Source: JBAWYM01 sp037143575 | GTDB taxonomy: Bacteria > Patescibacteriota > Gracilibacteria > Peribacterales > Peribacteraceae | DNA: 43,369 nucleotides | Assembly: GCA_037143575.1 (NCBI GenBank) | Contig: JBAWYM010000008.1 | Location: forward strand, 1 to 43,369 | Reading direction: 5' to 3' | Shown here: positions 17,031 to 25,146 of the stretch, piece by piece | Layout: every line of letters begins with the position of its first letter | Numbering within the stretch: position 1 is the first letter of the stretch | Position numbers and translations under genes: made by a program | Notes under the pieces: generated by a model | Seen by the model: only the letters and a program-made list of their open reading frames with translations | The model's database searches: none | What the model was told of the DNA's origin: nothing

Positions 17031-17155
17031 GCAGCTACTGTGAACTGTATGGGTTACTATCTCAATAATCTTCATGTCATAAGACCAGTATCCTGTTGAT
17101 ATGAAGCCACGATAACCTGCCGACTTTTTCGGCAATATCGTGTATACTGGGAGGG
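17031..17155. promoter_or_regulatory. Divergent control region between Cys-rich gene 1 and TrmB-like gene 1
   Basis: For the plus gene: TATACT at 17143-17148, seven bases before the ATG at 17156, with a weak -35 (CCGACT, 17120-17125). A perfect inverted repeat TGCCGA-N5-TCGGCA (17118-17134) covers the -35 and spacer and is a good operator candidate. The 8-mer GATAACCT (17111-17118) and AGTATCC (17087-17093) also occur, in the same order, in the equivalent region at 28813-28891. Confidence 0.55.
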
Positions 17156-17902
17156 ATGTTAGACAAAATCCTCATCGAAAACGGGCTCAGCCCGAAGGAA
17201 GCTTCTCTGTATCTTTCCATCCTCGAGGCCGGAGAAACCACGCTCGCGCATGCTGCGGACAAGGCGCACCTCAAGCGCTCGACGGTCTACAGTCTTGTTG
17301 ATGGAATGAGGGACCGCGGGTTCTTATCCGAAACCAAGAGACGAGGAATCTGCTACATCTCCGCGCTCTCTCCGCGCCTGCTCATCGAACGATTCGCGAG
17401 CTCAGCCGAGCAGGCCAAATCCGTCCTGCCGCAGCTGATGGAACTGGCCTACGCATCTCCAGTGAAACCGCGCATCCGCTTCTACGAAGGACTGGAGGGG
17501 ATCAAGCAAATCCTTTTCGATGCCGCCGCGAGCGGCAAGGACTACATCGGCTTCATTGACTACGCGCTGATGCCCAAGGAAATCTACCGCCACATCCGCA
17601 CGAAGGTGGCACCCGAGAGGGCAAAGCTCGGCAATCACCTGCAGCTCCTCATGCCCCGAAACGAAACGAATGCGAAGATTCTCGCGGAATATCAGCAGAA
17701 GGTGGAACACCGGATGGTCGATTTCCCATCGAGGAAAAACCACATCGAAATCCTCCTCTATGAAGGAAGCAAGATCGGCTGCATGTCGTACATGAAGAAT
17801 GAGATGTTCGGCGTCGTGATCGACTCGGAGGCGATCTACGTCACGTTGAAAGATTTGTTTATGCTGATTTGGGAAGGGGCTGGGACGAGTATCAAGGGAT
17901 AA
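17156..17902 (+). CDS. TrmB-family transcriptional regulator 1
   Basis: 248 residues. Residues 1-65 form a winged helix-turn-helix of TrmB type (MLDKILIENGLSPKEASLYLSIL...LKRSTVYSLVDGMRDRGFLSE). The C-terminal half (about 100-248: IRFYEGLEGIKQILFDAAASGKDYIGF, IEILLYEGSKIGCMSY, FGVVIDSEAIYVTLKDLFMLIW) matches the phospholipase-D-like effector domain found in many such regulators. It should bind DNA as a dimer in response to an unknown ligand. It is divergent from Cys-rich gene 1, so autoregulation and control of that gene are the natural reading. The GGGAGGG before the ATG overlaps the expected transcription start, so it may not act as a ribosome binding site. Confidence 0.85.
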   Translation: MLDKILIENGLSPKEASLYLSILEAGETTLAHAADKAHLKRSTVYSLVDGMRDRGFLSETKRRGICYISALSPRLLIERFASSAEQAKSVLPQLMELAYASPVKPRIRFYEGLEGIKQILFDAAASGKDYIGFIDYALMPKEIYRHIRTKVAPERAKLGNHLQLLMPRNETNAKILAEYQQKVEHRMVDFPSRKNHIEILLYEGSKIGCMSYMKNEMFGVVIDSEAIYVTLKDLFMLIWEGAGTSIKG

Positions 17903-17967
17903 GTATTAAGGAATATGGGTCATGACAACAAACCCTTTCCCCTCCCTTTCCCCATGATGCTTTTCCC

Positions 17968-19173
17968 TTACCCCTTCCGCACCCACACCTCCGCGCCCTC
18001 AACCGGAAGCAGCACTCTATCCTCCGAGCTGCTCACCATCGGACACGGCTGCAGACAGACCACCACCTCTTCAGACGGATTGGATCCCTGACTCCGCAGA
18101 ACCACTCTCGCCGGAGAGAGCTCATACTGCCACTCATGCCCCGGGGACCCCACGATCGCGACCGCTTCGGGAATGCCAATGGTCTCTTTCAGTGCTGCTG
18201 AAACCATACGAGCGGAAGATCCCAACCTGAGGGCTGCCATCGATGGAGCGAAGTTCATCAGGAAAAGAAGGAGAATCCCCCAACGCGTCGCCTTCCAATA
18301 CAAGGGAACATCCATCCACACCGAAGAAGGAACGCTCGCAATACCGGCAATGAAGAGTGGAGCGAAGAGAATGGCATAGTACGATCGGTACGAAACAACG
18401 ATGAACGCGAAGACGAGGAGCATGCTCAGAAGGAGCGCCCACGATCGCGACCGCAGTATGCCGTACGTTCCGAGCACACTCGTAAGCAAGCTGCCGCCAA
18501 CCATCCAGAGCATTCCGGCCCGCAAGAAGTCATCACCGAACGATGATCCTGCATTCTGTGTCCCGGCATTCACGAAGCTCGCGATGACGAGAGGATTGCC
18601 GATGGTGTAGAGAGCGAGAAGAACCATCGGTCCCGCGACTGCGGAGAATTTCATCAACAATGGACTCTTCGCCCGCAGGAAAATTGCCGTGACCACCGGC
18701 AGAAACAGGATGGCCTGATAGGCCGTGAAGAGGGAGGCGAGCCAGAGGAGCGTCACCCATCCGGTTGCGGAACGGAGCTCTTTTTTACTAAGAAGAATCC
18801 GACAGAATATCAGCCCTTGCATCGCCGTGACCGGTGCCATGAGGATCGCTCCGGCTTGCGACAAAACAGAGAGCGAAAGAATCCAGAGCGCTCCCAGAAA
18901 TATCCGCGCCTTCGTTTCAGTCTTCGGGAGAAACCCGACGACGATCCAGACCGATTGCATCAAGAGCGTTGCGAGGAGGACACGCCAGAACATTTCCTGC
19001 GCTGGCCACTGCGATGTCAGCTCCATGAAGAAGCGCAGGAGCGGCGGATGCGGGTAGGGAATATTGAGGAGGTACTTCGCCTCGTCCGTCAGCACGGCGT
19101 GCAGGGACTGCGACCATGCGAGCACTATTGCGAGGAGCTCCAGGCCAATGGCGGTGATCAGACATTTCTTCAT
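17968..19173 (-). CDS. GT-C type membrane glycosyltransferase (PMT/ArnT-like)
   Basis: 401 residues with about ten membrane segments. After the first segment comes DEAKYLLNIPYPHPPLLRF (30-48), the acidic catalytic pair and HPPL motif typical of GT39/GT83 enzymes that take a sugar from a polyprenyl-phosphate carrier. The last 75 residues are a soluble outward domain. It lies directly after the GT2 gene (28 bases apart, same strand), whose product would make the polyprenyl-phosphate sugar; together they form a donor-synthase and transferase pair. The acceptor (lipid, glycan or protein) cannot be told. Shorter than typical ArnT (about 550), so a minimal version. Confidence 0.75.
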   Translation of the reverse strand: MKKCLITAIGLELLAIVLAWSQSLHAVLTDEAKYLLNIPYPHPPLLRFFMELTSQWPAQEMFWRVLLATLLMQSVWIVVGFLPKTETKARIFLGALWILSLSVLSQAGAILMAPVTAMQGLIFCRILLSKKELRSATGWVTLLWLASLFTAYQAILFLPVVTAIFLRAKSPLLMKFSAVAGPMVLLALYTIGNPLVIASFVNAGTQNAGSSFGDDFLRAGMLWMVGGSLLTSVLGTYGILRSRSWALLLSMLLVFAFIVVSYRSYYAILFAPLFIAGIASVPSSVWMDVPLYWKATRWGILLLFLMNFAPSMAALRLGSSARMVSAALKETIGIPEAVAIVGSPGHEWQYELSPARVVLRSQGSNPSEEVVVCLQPCPMVSSSEDRVLLPVEGAEVWVRKG

Positions 19174-19201
19174 GAAATTTTTTATTGGGGAGCAGGATTT
19201 T

Positions 19202-20212
19202 TTACAACGGAGCAGGATTCCTTCCTGCGGATGAGCATGGCAATACTACTGCGGAAGGAAGATTCACCATAAAGCATTCGGATGTTGATGCTTCGCGACG
19301 ATGCAATTGATGCTCCAATCGAAGAGTATTCCCTTGAATGCTTTCAATGCTGATGTCCGAAAGAAGCCACCCCCGTTCACGCGCAATCGACTGCAGATTC
19401 TCTTGCGCATTCATTCGAATTTCATAGTCTGAATATAGTGATCGAATCGCCCATGCCCGGGGGACAAACACCGCGGTGGTAACGATCATCACAAGAGTGA
19501 AAATTGCCCACGGAAGCCACGCATATCGCACAAAGAAAATATCGATAAGTGAACGGAGAAACTGCCACTGAACCCGAAGCGATAGCTTGCTTTTCCCCCG
19601 CATCCGCGGTGCGAAGGTGAAGGGGATTTCGGTCATGGCAGTCCCCCGCGGCACACGAACAAGAAGATCGAAGAGAATTTTGAAACCTCGCGGCGAGAGA
19701 TCGGCACTCACCCGTTCGAAAAGGGACCGGTCAATCGCGAAGAAACCGCTCATGGGATCGCTCACGGGGATGCGGCATAGGAGCACAGTGAGTTTGGTGG
19801 CGATCCTACTGAGGAGGCGCCGTCGACCGGCCCACGCTCCCACCCCTCCACCGGGAATATAGCGAGACGCCACGGCCATTCCGCGATGCTGCAGTATGGC
19901 ATCGTACAACTGCACGAGGAGCGAAGAATCATGCTGTCCATCCGCATCCATCACTGCGAGCACACTGCCACGCGCTGCGTGGAAGCCGGCGACCACAGCG
20001 GTGGAGAGTCCGCGTTCGCCCTGACGTCGGATGACATACACCGAGGGAATCTCTTTCGCGATCTCCTGCGCCTTTCTCCAGGTGCCATCCGGCGAATCGT
20101 CATCAACGATGATGATCTCGTGCGGAATGTTCTTCAGAATGTGCTCAATGCGCGGCAGGAGCAACGGGAGATTCTCGGCCTCGTTGAAGGTGGGGAGGAT
20201 GAGGGAGAGCAC
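19202..20212 (-). CDS. GT2 glycosyltransferase, polyprenyl-phosphate sugar synthase-like
   Basis: 336 residues. GT-A fold: LILPTFNEAENL (4-15), IIIVDDDSPDGT (33-44), RGLSTAVVAGF and the metal-binding VMDADGQHD (88-95), SRYIPGGGVG, SDPMSGFFAIDR, with RMRGKSKLSLRVQW as the acceptor-side motif. This is the dolichol-phosphate mannose synthase subgroup. One or two C-terminal membrane segments (FVRYAWLPWAIFTLVMIVTTAVFV) anchor it. It probably transfers a sugar from a nucleotide donor to undecaprenyl phosphate at the inner face for the GT-C enzyme encoded next. The last residues (SAGRNPAPL) are coded by a GAGCAGGATTCC-type repeat, so the C-terminus has been altered by a repeat. Confidence 0.9.
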   Translation of the reverse strand: MLSLILPTFNEAENLPLLLPRIEHILKNIPHEIIIVDDDSPDGTWRKAQEIAKEIPSVYVIRRQGERGLSTAVVAGFHAARGSVLAVMDADGQHDSSLLVQLYDAILQHRGMAVASRYIPGGGVGAWAGRRRLLSRIATKLTVLLCRIPVSDPMSGFFAIDRSLFERVSADLSPRGFKILFDLLVRVPRGTAMTEIPFTFAPRMRGKSKLSLRVQWQFLRSLIDIFFVRYAWLPWAIFTLVMIVTTAVFVPRAWAIRSLYSDYEIRMNAQENLQSIARERGWLLSDISIESIQGNTLRLEHQLHRREASTSECFMVNLPSAVVLPCSSAGRNPAPL

Positions 20213-20267
20213 GGGGAGAGTGTAGAGTGGAGGGGACGTTTACTGAAGATAAAAGGAATCAGATGAA

Positions 20268-20366
20268 AAATGTAGAATGTATAATGTAGAATGTATAATG
20301 AAAGCTACTGAGAGCTTGCTTCGCTTAAGTCATTCTACATTCTCAATTCTCCATTCTCCATTTTCC
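20268..20366. repeat. Low-complexity inverted repeat (GTAGAATGTATAATG type)
   Basis: Repeats of AATGTAGAATGTATAATG (20268-20300) face CATTCTACATTCTCAATTC (20331-20366), forming a long imperfect hairpin in the gap between the divergent GT2 and epimerase genes. The frame that could extend the epimerase upstream reads through this repeat and is therefore rejected. Confidence 0.7.
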
Positions 20367-20390
20367 AATCCATCCATATCTCCCGCTAAC

Positions 20391-21332
20391 ATGAAGATAC
20401 TTGTAACCGGCTCCTCCGGCACCATCGGCACCCGACTCTGTGAGACGCTTATGAAAGAAGGTCACGAAGTGGCTGGTTTCGACTGGGTCCCGAATAAGTG
20501 GCAATCATCTGTCCAAAAAATCACGACGATCGTCGACTTACGAAATGAAGAAGAGCTTAAAGCTTTAAGCATACAGCTTACAGCTCGTCCCTTCGATGCC
20601 ATCGTCCACCTCGCCGCCAACGCCCGCGTCTACGACCTTGTCGTCGAACCGACTCTCGCCCGAGACAATATGATCACGACATTCAATGTCCTAGAATTCG
20701 CACGATTGAATAAAATCCCCCGCTTCATCTTCGCTTCTTCCCGCGAGACCTACGGCAACTCCGGAGCCGCTTCCTATACCGAAGACATGGTGCGCGTCGA
20801 GCACTGCGAGAGCCCTTACACCGCGAGCAAAATCGCTGGAGAAGCCCTCACAGAAGCCTATCGTCGCTGCTATGGCATCGGATCGGTGATCGTGCGCTTC
20901 TCCAATGTCTACGGTATGTACGACGAAAGTAACCGCGTCGTGCCGCTCTTTGTCCGCCGCGCACGCAAAGGCGAACCCCTGGAAGTCTACGGGAAGGATA
21001 AGTGTCTGGACTTCACCTACATCGACGATACGGTGGCAGGACTCCTGCTCGTCCTGAAGAATTTCGATCATGTTCAGGGCGACACGTTCAATCTTGCTTT
21101 CGGCCAGGGAATCAGCATCCTGCACGTTGCCGAAACGCTGAAGGAGCTTCTCGGCAGTTCCTCCACCATTGCTATGGGCCAGTCGAGAACAGGAGAAGTG
21201 ACGCGCTATACGGCAGATATATCTAAGGCGAAAAAGGCGCTTGGATATGCGCCAAAGGTGGACTTCGAAGAGGGGATCAGAAAGAGTGTGGAGTGGTACA
21301 ACACTGTCTCAACCTTGATAAAAGGATTGTAA
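20391..21332 (+). CDS. NAD-dependent nucleotide-sugar epimerase/dehydratase 2
   Basis: 313 residues from ATG 20391 (MKILVTGSSGTIG). Extended SDR: NAD motif GSSGTIG (7-13), HLAANARVYDL (73-83), FASSRETYG (114-122) and catalytic Tyr143-x3-Lys147 (SPYTASKIAGE). The substrate is not clear; the RETYG variant and VRFSNVYG are seen in UDP-glucose 4-epimerase-like and related enzymes. Two oddities: residues about 54-65 (ELKALSIQLTA) are coded by an AAGCTTTAAG-type repeat, and the C-terminal NTVSTLIKGL and stop codon lie inside a 100-bp repeat (21305-21398). It belongs with the glycosyltransferases next to it. Confidence 0.88.
   Translation: MKILVTGSSGTIGTRLCETLMKEGHEVAGFDWVPNKWQSSVQKITTIVDLRNEEELKALSIQLTARPFDAIVHLAANARVYDLVVEPTLARDNMITTFNVLEFARLNKIPRFIFASSRETYGNSGAASYTEDMVRVEHCESPYTASKIAGEALTEAYRRCYGIGSVIVRFSNVYGMYDESNRVVPLFVRRARKGEPLEVYGKDKCLDFTYIDDTVAGLLLVLKNFDHVQGDTFNLAFGQGISILHVAETLKELLGSSSTIAMGQSRTGEVTRYTADISKAKKALGYAPKVDFEEGIRKSVEWYNTVSTLIKGL
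20553..20586. repeat. AAGCTTTAAG-type repeat inside a coding region
   Basis: AGCTTAAAGCTTTAAGCATACAGCTTACAGCT, in frame within the epimerase gene. It matches the copies at 8601-8625 and 8971-9005, which are intergenic. Confidence 0.6.
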
Positions 21333-21398
21333 GGATTTCCATGATGATTCCCATGAATGGTCATCAAGAGAATCTCTAAATCATTGGAATCAAGGTAT
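21305..21398. repeat. Copy C of the 100-bp TGTCTGAACC repeat (diverged)
   Basis: TGTCTCAACCTTGATAAAAGGATT... to ...TTGGAATCAAGG, with the internal CATGAT and CATCAAGA segments in the same order as in copies at 26846-26945 and 31429-31528. It contains the last ten codons and stop of the epimerase gene. The rest of the gap to 21529 shows no gene. Confidence 0.65.
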
Positions 21399-21529
21399 CC
21401 CTCACTCCAATCAGAAGCGAAAGAGAATGACTGGGGTCCACAAGGAATCGTTTCGATAATCCTCAGAGATGAATTAAAAAACCGGGCCCTCTCACCTTGA
21501 GAGGACCTCGGCTTCCAAATTCCCAAAAC

Positions 21530-22687
21530 CTACTTCACCGCTGCCTTTAGCGCTTCCACACGTGGTGTATCTTCCCATTTTACTTTGAGATCCTCCCGGC
21601 CCATATGGCCATACGCTGCGAGCTTGCGGTAGATGGGCTTGAGGAGATCGAGATCATAAATGATCGTGGCCGGGCGGAGGTCGAAGACTTTGCCCACGGC
21701 CGTTTCCAGCATGCGGTCGGAGACGGTTCCGGTGCCGAAGGTATCCACACGGATGGAGACCGGAGCAGCGATGCCGATGGCGTAGGCCACCTGCACTTCA
21801 CACTTGCGGGCGAGCCCCGCCTTCACGATGTGCTTGGCGACCCAGCGGGCGGCGTAGGCGGCGGAGCGGTCCACCTTGCTCGGATCTTTGCCCGAGAATG
21901 CACCGCCTCCGTGGCGGCCGTAGCCCCCGTAGGTATCCACGATGATCTTGCGTCCGGTGAGGCCGCAGTCGCCGGGGGGGCCACCGATGACGAAGCGTCC
22001 TGTGGGGTTGACGTAGATGATCGTATCGTCGTCGAGGTACCGGCCGCAGACGGGCTTGATCACATACTCGATGACGTCCTTCTTGATCTGCTCCTGGGTG
22101 ACATCATCGGCGTGCTGGGTGGAGATCACCACGCACTGGAGACGTTCCGGCATGCCATCATCTCCGTACTGCACGGTCACCTGGCTCTTGCCGTCGGGGC
22201 GCAGGTACTTGATCGTGCCGTTCTTGCGGGTCTCGGCGAGCTTCTTCGTCAGTTTCTGTGCCAGCGAGATCGGGAGCGGCATGAGCTCGGGCGTCTCATC
22301 GCAGGCGAAGCCGAACATCAATCCCTGATCGCCGGCGCCCTGCTCCTTGGCCACGTTCGTATCGGTATCCACGCCCATCGCGATATCGGAGCTCTGCTCA
22401 CCCACGCAAACCATCACGGCACAGGCGCGGTGATCGAAGCCGAAGGTGGCGTCGTTGTAGCCGATCTCCTCGATGACGCCGCGGGCGATCTCGGCCATGG
22501 GGATGTAGGTATTGGTGCGGATCTCTCCGGCGATGACGACGAGCCCGGTGGTCGCGAGGCACTCGCAGGCCACGTGGGAATTCGGATCCTTGGAAAGTGC
22601 ATAATCGAGCATGGCGTCACTGATCTGATCACAGAGCTTGTCTGGGTGACCCTCGGTGACCGACTCGGAAGTGAAGAGGTGGGACAT
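21530..22687 (-). CDS. metK: S-adenosylmethionine synthetase
   Basis: 385 residues from ATG 22687 (MSHLFTSESVTEGHPDK); the frame continues upstream to 22768 but without family similarity. It makes SAM from methionine and ATP in the cytosol. Seen: GHPDKLCDQISDA (13-25), GEIRTNTY, GVDTDTN and GAGDQGLMFGFA, the phosphate loop GGGAFSGKDPSKVDRSAAYAARW, and IYDLDLLKPIYRKLAAYGHMGR near the end. Length is normal. The 308 bases upstream hold a SAM-riboswitch-like aptamer (22815-22922), so expression is probably shut down by its own product. No Shine-Dalgarno is seen; the bases before the ATG are pyrimidine-rich. Confidence 0.97.
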   Translation of the reverse strand: MSHLFTSESVTEGHPDKLCDQISDAMLDYALSKDPNSHVACECLATTGLVVIAGEIRTNTYIPMAEIARGVIEEIGYNDATFGFDHRACAVMVCVGEQSSDIAMGVDTDTNVAKEQGAGDQGLMFGFACDETPELMPLPISLAQKLTKKLAETRKNGTIKYLRPDGKSQVTVQYGDDGMPERLQCVVISTQHADDVTQEQIKKDVIEYVIKPVCGRYLDDDTIIYVNPTGRFVIGGPPGDCGLTGRKIIVDTYGGYGRHGGGAFSGKDPSKVDRSAAYAARWVAKHIVKAGLARKCEVQVAYAIGIAAPVSIRVDTFGTGTVSDRMLETAVGKVFDLRPATIIYDLDLLKPIYRKLAAYGHMGREDLKVKWEDTPRVEALKAAVK

Positions 22688-22814
22688 GGGATGGGAAGGG
22701 AAGGGAATAGAAGCTTTTTTACCATGAGCGCACCCCTTCGTGGGTGCATGACTGTTGATATTTCGCATATTCGAGAATCCCGCTTCCCCTTACAGAGTGG
22801 AAGCGTGAGCGTGA

Positions 22815-22922
22815 GAGCTATCTTCCCCTCTAGAGGGGCTGGAGGTGCCACCTGTTCACCGTGTGAATGGTTGGCGGATGCATCAAGCGGGCCAGTACCC
22901 TACGCATCTCTCTGGATAGAAC
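22815..22922 (-). promoter_or_regulatory. SAM riboswitch (S-box / SAM-I class) upstream of metK
   Basis: Read on the minus strand: CTATC (P1 5' side), CCAGAGAG, AGGGTACTGGCCCG, GATGC, CCGCCAACC, a TTCAC-ACG-GTGAA hairpin (P3), GGTGGCACCTCC, a perfect palindrome CCCCTCTAGAGGGG (P4), then AAGATAG, whose GATAG pairs with the first CTATC to close P1. The order AGAGAG / GGG-ACTGGCCC / CAACC / GGCACC-TCC / P4 / AGAT follows the SAM-I consensus, and the element lies before metK. Downstream, two hairpins (22781-22805, 22730-22747) could form the expression platform, but no U-tract follows, so control may be at translation or by another route. Confidence 0.82.
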
Positions 22923-22995
22923 GGTGATGTGTGCGAATGGTACGCGATTATTTTCGCGACGCAAGAATTTTACAGACAATGGTTCGCAGCATTCT

Positions 22996-23487
22996 TCAGC
23001 ACTTGAGCTTCGGCTGATGTGGGCAACGCGTATTCGTACACCTGCTTAGCTCTCCTCTGAAATGTTGTTTGACACAGCAGACTTCAGTGTCCGCTCTGAT
23101 GGGTAGTTGCAGATTTTCACATGCACGGTGCTGTTCGAGCGTCTTTCGGTTATCATGAAGGATGAGCGCCGCCGCCCGATCCCTCGGATCGAGTTGCGTA
23201 GTATCACTTTCTCTTAGCTGATCTTCATAGATTTTCTTGAGAGGATTGAGCAACCCTAAGAGTTCCTGAACATCAATTTCGTTAATATCACCATCCAGAT
23301 AAGCGGTCATTATTTCTAGTTGTAGCATCGGAACTTCATTCACATTTCTTCCTTGTTCAACTGCTTCAATACGATGCGCATATTCTCGAGCCCCACCTTT
23401 CAATTCTTCGCCATAGACCGGTCTTACATCTAATTCATCAAGTACTTGTGGCGGCATTGCGACCCTTGGAATGGGTGCCATTAACAT
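22996..23487 (-). CDS. Hypothetical protein
   Basis: 163 residues from ATG 23487 (MLMAPIPRVAMPPQVL); an ATG six codons upstream (23505) is also possible. AAGGAGG stands three bases before the 23487 ATG (nine before the next in-frame ATG, 23481), one of the very few Shine-Dalgarno-like sequences in the window, and TACAAT lies just upstream of 23505. The protein is acidic and helical (LQLEIMTAYLDGDINEIDVQELLGLLNPLKKIYEDQLRE, split here by eye) with four cysteines near the end. No family recognised. It is divergent from zwf. Confidence 0.6.
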   Translation of the reverse strand: MLMAPIPRVAMPPQVLDELDVRPVYGEELKGGAREYAHRIEAVEQGRNVNEVPMLQLEIMTAYLDGDINEIDVQELLGLLNPLKKIYEDQLRESDTTQLDPRDRAAALILHDNRKTLEQHRACENLQLPIRADTEVCCVKQHFRGELSRCTNTRCPHQPKLKC

Positions 23488-23644
23488 AGTCCTCCTTACG
23501 AACATATCAATTGTACATATTTCTGCCTATTCAGAAGCCAATAACCGTGACCTTGCCCACTTCGCAAGATTGTAAAATCCTTTGCCTAATCTGACAATTT
23601 GGGTTGGTATGTTTCGCCCGGACATCTTCTATACTCAACTCCCC

Positions 23645-25090
23645 ATGCCCCTCTCCGCCTCCACCCCCTTCAGCTTCGTCCTCTTCGGTGCTTCCGGGCA
23701 TCTGGCCAAGCTCAAACTCTATCCGTCGCTCTATACGCTCGCACTCAAGAAGCGGCTCCCCAAGGACTACGCCATTGTCGGCTATGCGCGGACGGAAATG
23801 GATGATGCGGGCTTCCGGAAGCTGATTGCCGATGCTGTATTGCTCAACATGATCGAGGTGAATGCGCAGGTGATGGAGGAGTTCCTCAGTCACTGCCACT
23901 ATCATCAGGGGCAGTACACGGAGACTCAGGATTTCGTTGCACTGAAAGACCATCTGGAAACGCTGGAGAACGGTTGGAAGTCGCGCGAACGCCTTGCGTA
24001 CTTCTCGGTGCCGCCATCCACATTTGCGGACATCGCGCAGAACTTGTGCAAAAGTGGAACGCACGATAAATCCTTCCCCTTTCGCTGCATCGTGGAGAAG
24101 CCGATCGGCAATACCATGCAGGAGTTTGAGGACATCATCTCCAGGCTCACTCAGTGCTTTCACGAAGACGAAGTCTTCCTTCTCGATCACTATTTGGGCA
24201 AAGAAGCTGTTCGGAATATTTTTTATCTTCGCTACAGCAATCCGATTCTCGAACGTCTCTTCAAGAATTCGCTCATCCACCACGTGGAGATCACGGCGCT
24301 GGAATCCGCCGGACTGGAGGGACGCGCTGGGTACTTCGAGCATACGGGAACGCTGCGGGATATGTTCCAGAGCCACCTGGTTCTTGTTCCGTCACTCCTC
24401 ACGATGGTCCTCGGCGATCCGCAGCAGATCCGTTCTCTGCGGGCCAACGCACTCGCACAATTCTATCTTCCTCCTGTGAGTGATTTTTCCGAAGTGGTGG
24501 TTCAGGGGCAGTACGCATCTGGGTCCGTCAATGGCAAACCGGTAATCGGTTATACCGCAGAAGACGGTATTGCGAAGGACTCCCGGACGAATACATACAT
24601 CGCGCTCAAGCTCCTCACCCGCGCGCCGAGTTTCTCGGGCGTGCCGTTCTACCTGCGCTCCGGGAAGCGATTGCAGCGTAAGGAGACGCGGATTTCCATC
24701 GAATTTCAGGAGATCCATCCGGTGGGCAAAGGCGCTACCCGCAATCGTCTCGATATCATTCTCCACGGCGAAGCCGGGATGCGCATGCATTTACAAACGA
24801 AACTCGGCGGAACCGAACCGGCATTCCGACCGCTCGTCATGGAAGATCCACTCGTGTGCATCGGCGATTGTCTGCCGGAGCACAGTCTCCTGCTCCTAGA
24901 GGCGATGAGCGGCAATCAGGATTGGTTTCTCACCGTCGAAGAAGTGCGTTCCGCCTGGAGGCTCATCAGTCCGGTACAATCGTATTTGGAAGAGAAGACG
25001 ACGCCACTGCATTCCTATGCGGCGGGGACTCTGGGGCCGAAGGAGGCGGAGGAATGGATCGGTAAGGAAGGGGTGAAGTGGTTCGACTGA
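23645..25090 (+). CDS. zwf: Glucose-6-phosphate 1-dehydrogenase
   Basis: 481 residues from ATG 23645, nine bases after a TATACT box (23630-23635); the frame is open to 23582. First step of the oxidative pentose phosphate pathway: glucose 6-phosphate to 6-phosphogluconolactone with NAD(P)+. Seen: nucleotide motif FGASGHLAK (14-22; the usual Asp of GASGDLAK is His here), VEKPIG (150-155), the substrate-binding signature DHYLGKE (181-187) followed by RNIFYLRYSNPILERLFKN, and the probable catalytic His in YFEHTGTLRDMFQ. C-terminal beta-sheet domain complete. It converges with Cys-rich gene 2. No 6-phosphogluconate dehydrogenase gene is nearby. Confidence 0.95.
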   Translation: MPLSASTPFSFVLFGASGHLAKLKLYPSLYTLALKKRLPKDYAIVGYARTEMDDAGFRKLIADAVLLNMIEVNAQVMEEFLSHCHYHQGQYTETQDFVALKDHLETLENGWKSRERLAYFSVPPSTFADIAQNLCKSGTHDKSFPFRCIVEKPIGNTMQEFEDIISRLTQCFHEDEVFLLDHYLGKEAVRNIFYLRYSNPILERLFKNSLIHHVEITALESAGLEGRAGYFEHTGTLRDMFQSHLVLVPSLLTMVLGDPQQIRSLRANALAQFYLPPVSDFSEVVVQGQYASGSVNGKPVIGYTAEDGIAKDSRTNTYIALKLLTRAPSFSGVPFYLRSGKRLQRKETRISIEFQEIHPVGKGATRNRLDIILHGEAGMRMHLQTKLGGTEPAFRPLVMEDPLVCIGDCLPEHSLLLLEAMSGNQDWFLTVEEVRSAWRLISPVQSYLEEKTTPLHSYAAGTLGPKEAEEWIGKEGVKWFD

Positions 25091-25146
25091 ACAACGAAAG
25101 GCAAAGAGCAGAAGAGTCGATAGTATTGCCCAAGTCCTTACCTCCT

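Noticed and set aside
15822..17099. 425-codon plus frame over Cys-rich gene 1
   Set aside because: Ala/Val/Glu-rich shadow produced by the Cys and Tyr codons of the true minus-strand gene. The same holds for frames over the other Cys-rich genes (25840-26331, 27439-27966, 28309-29079, 30397-30891).
22730..22747. Hairpin GCACCC-GGGTGC as the metK intrinsic terminator
   Set aside because: On the minus strand it is followed by mixed bases and an A-run, not a U-tract.
21605..22927. 440-codon plus frame over metK
   Set aside because: Antisense to metK and its riboswitch; Asp/His/Gly-rich shadow.
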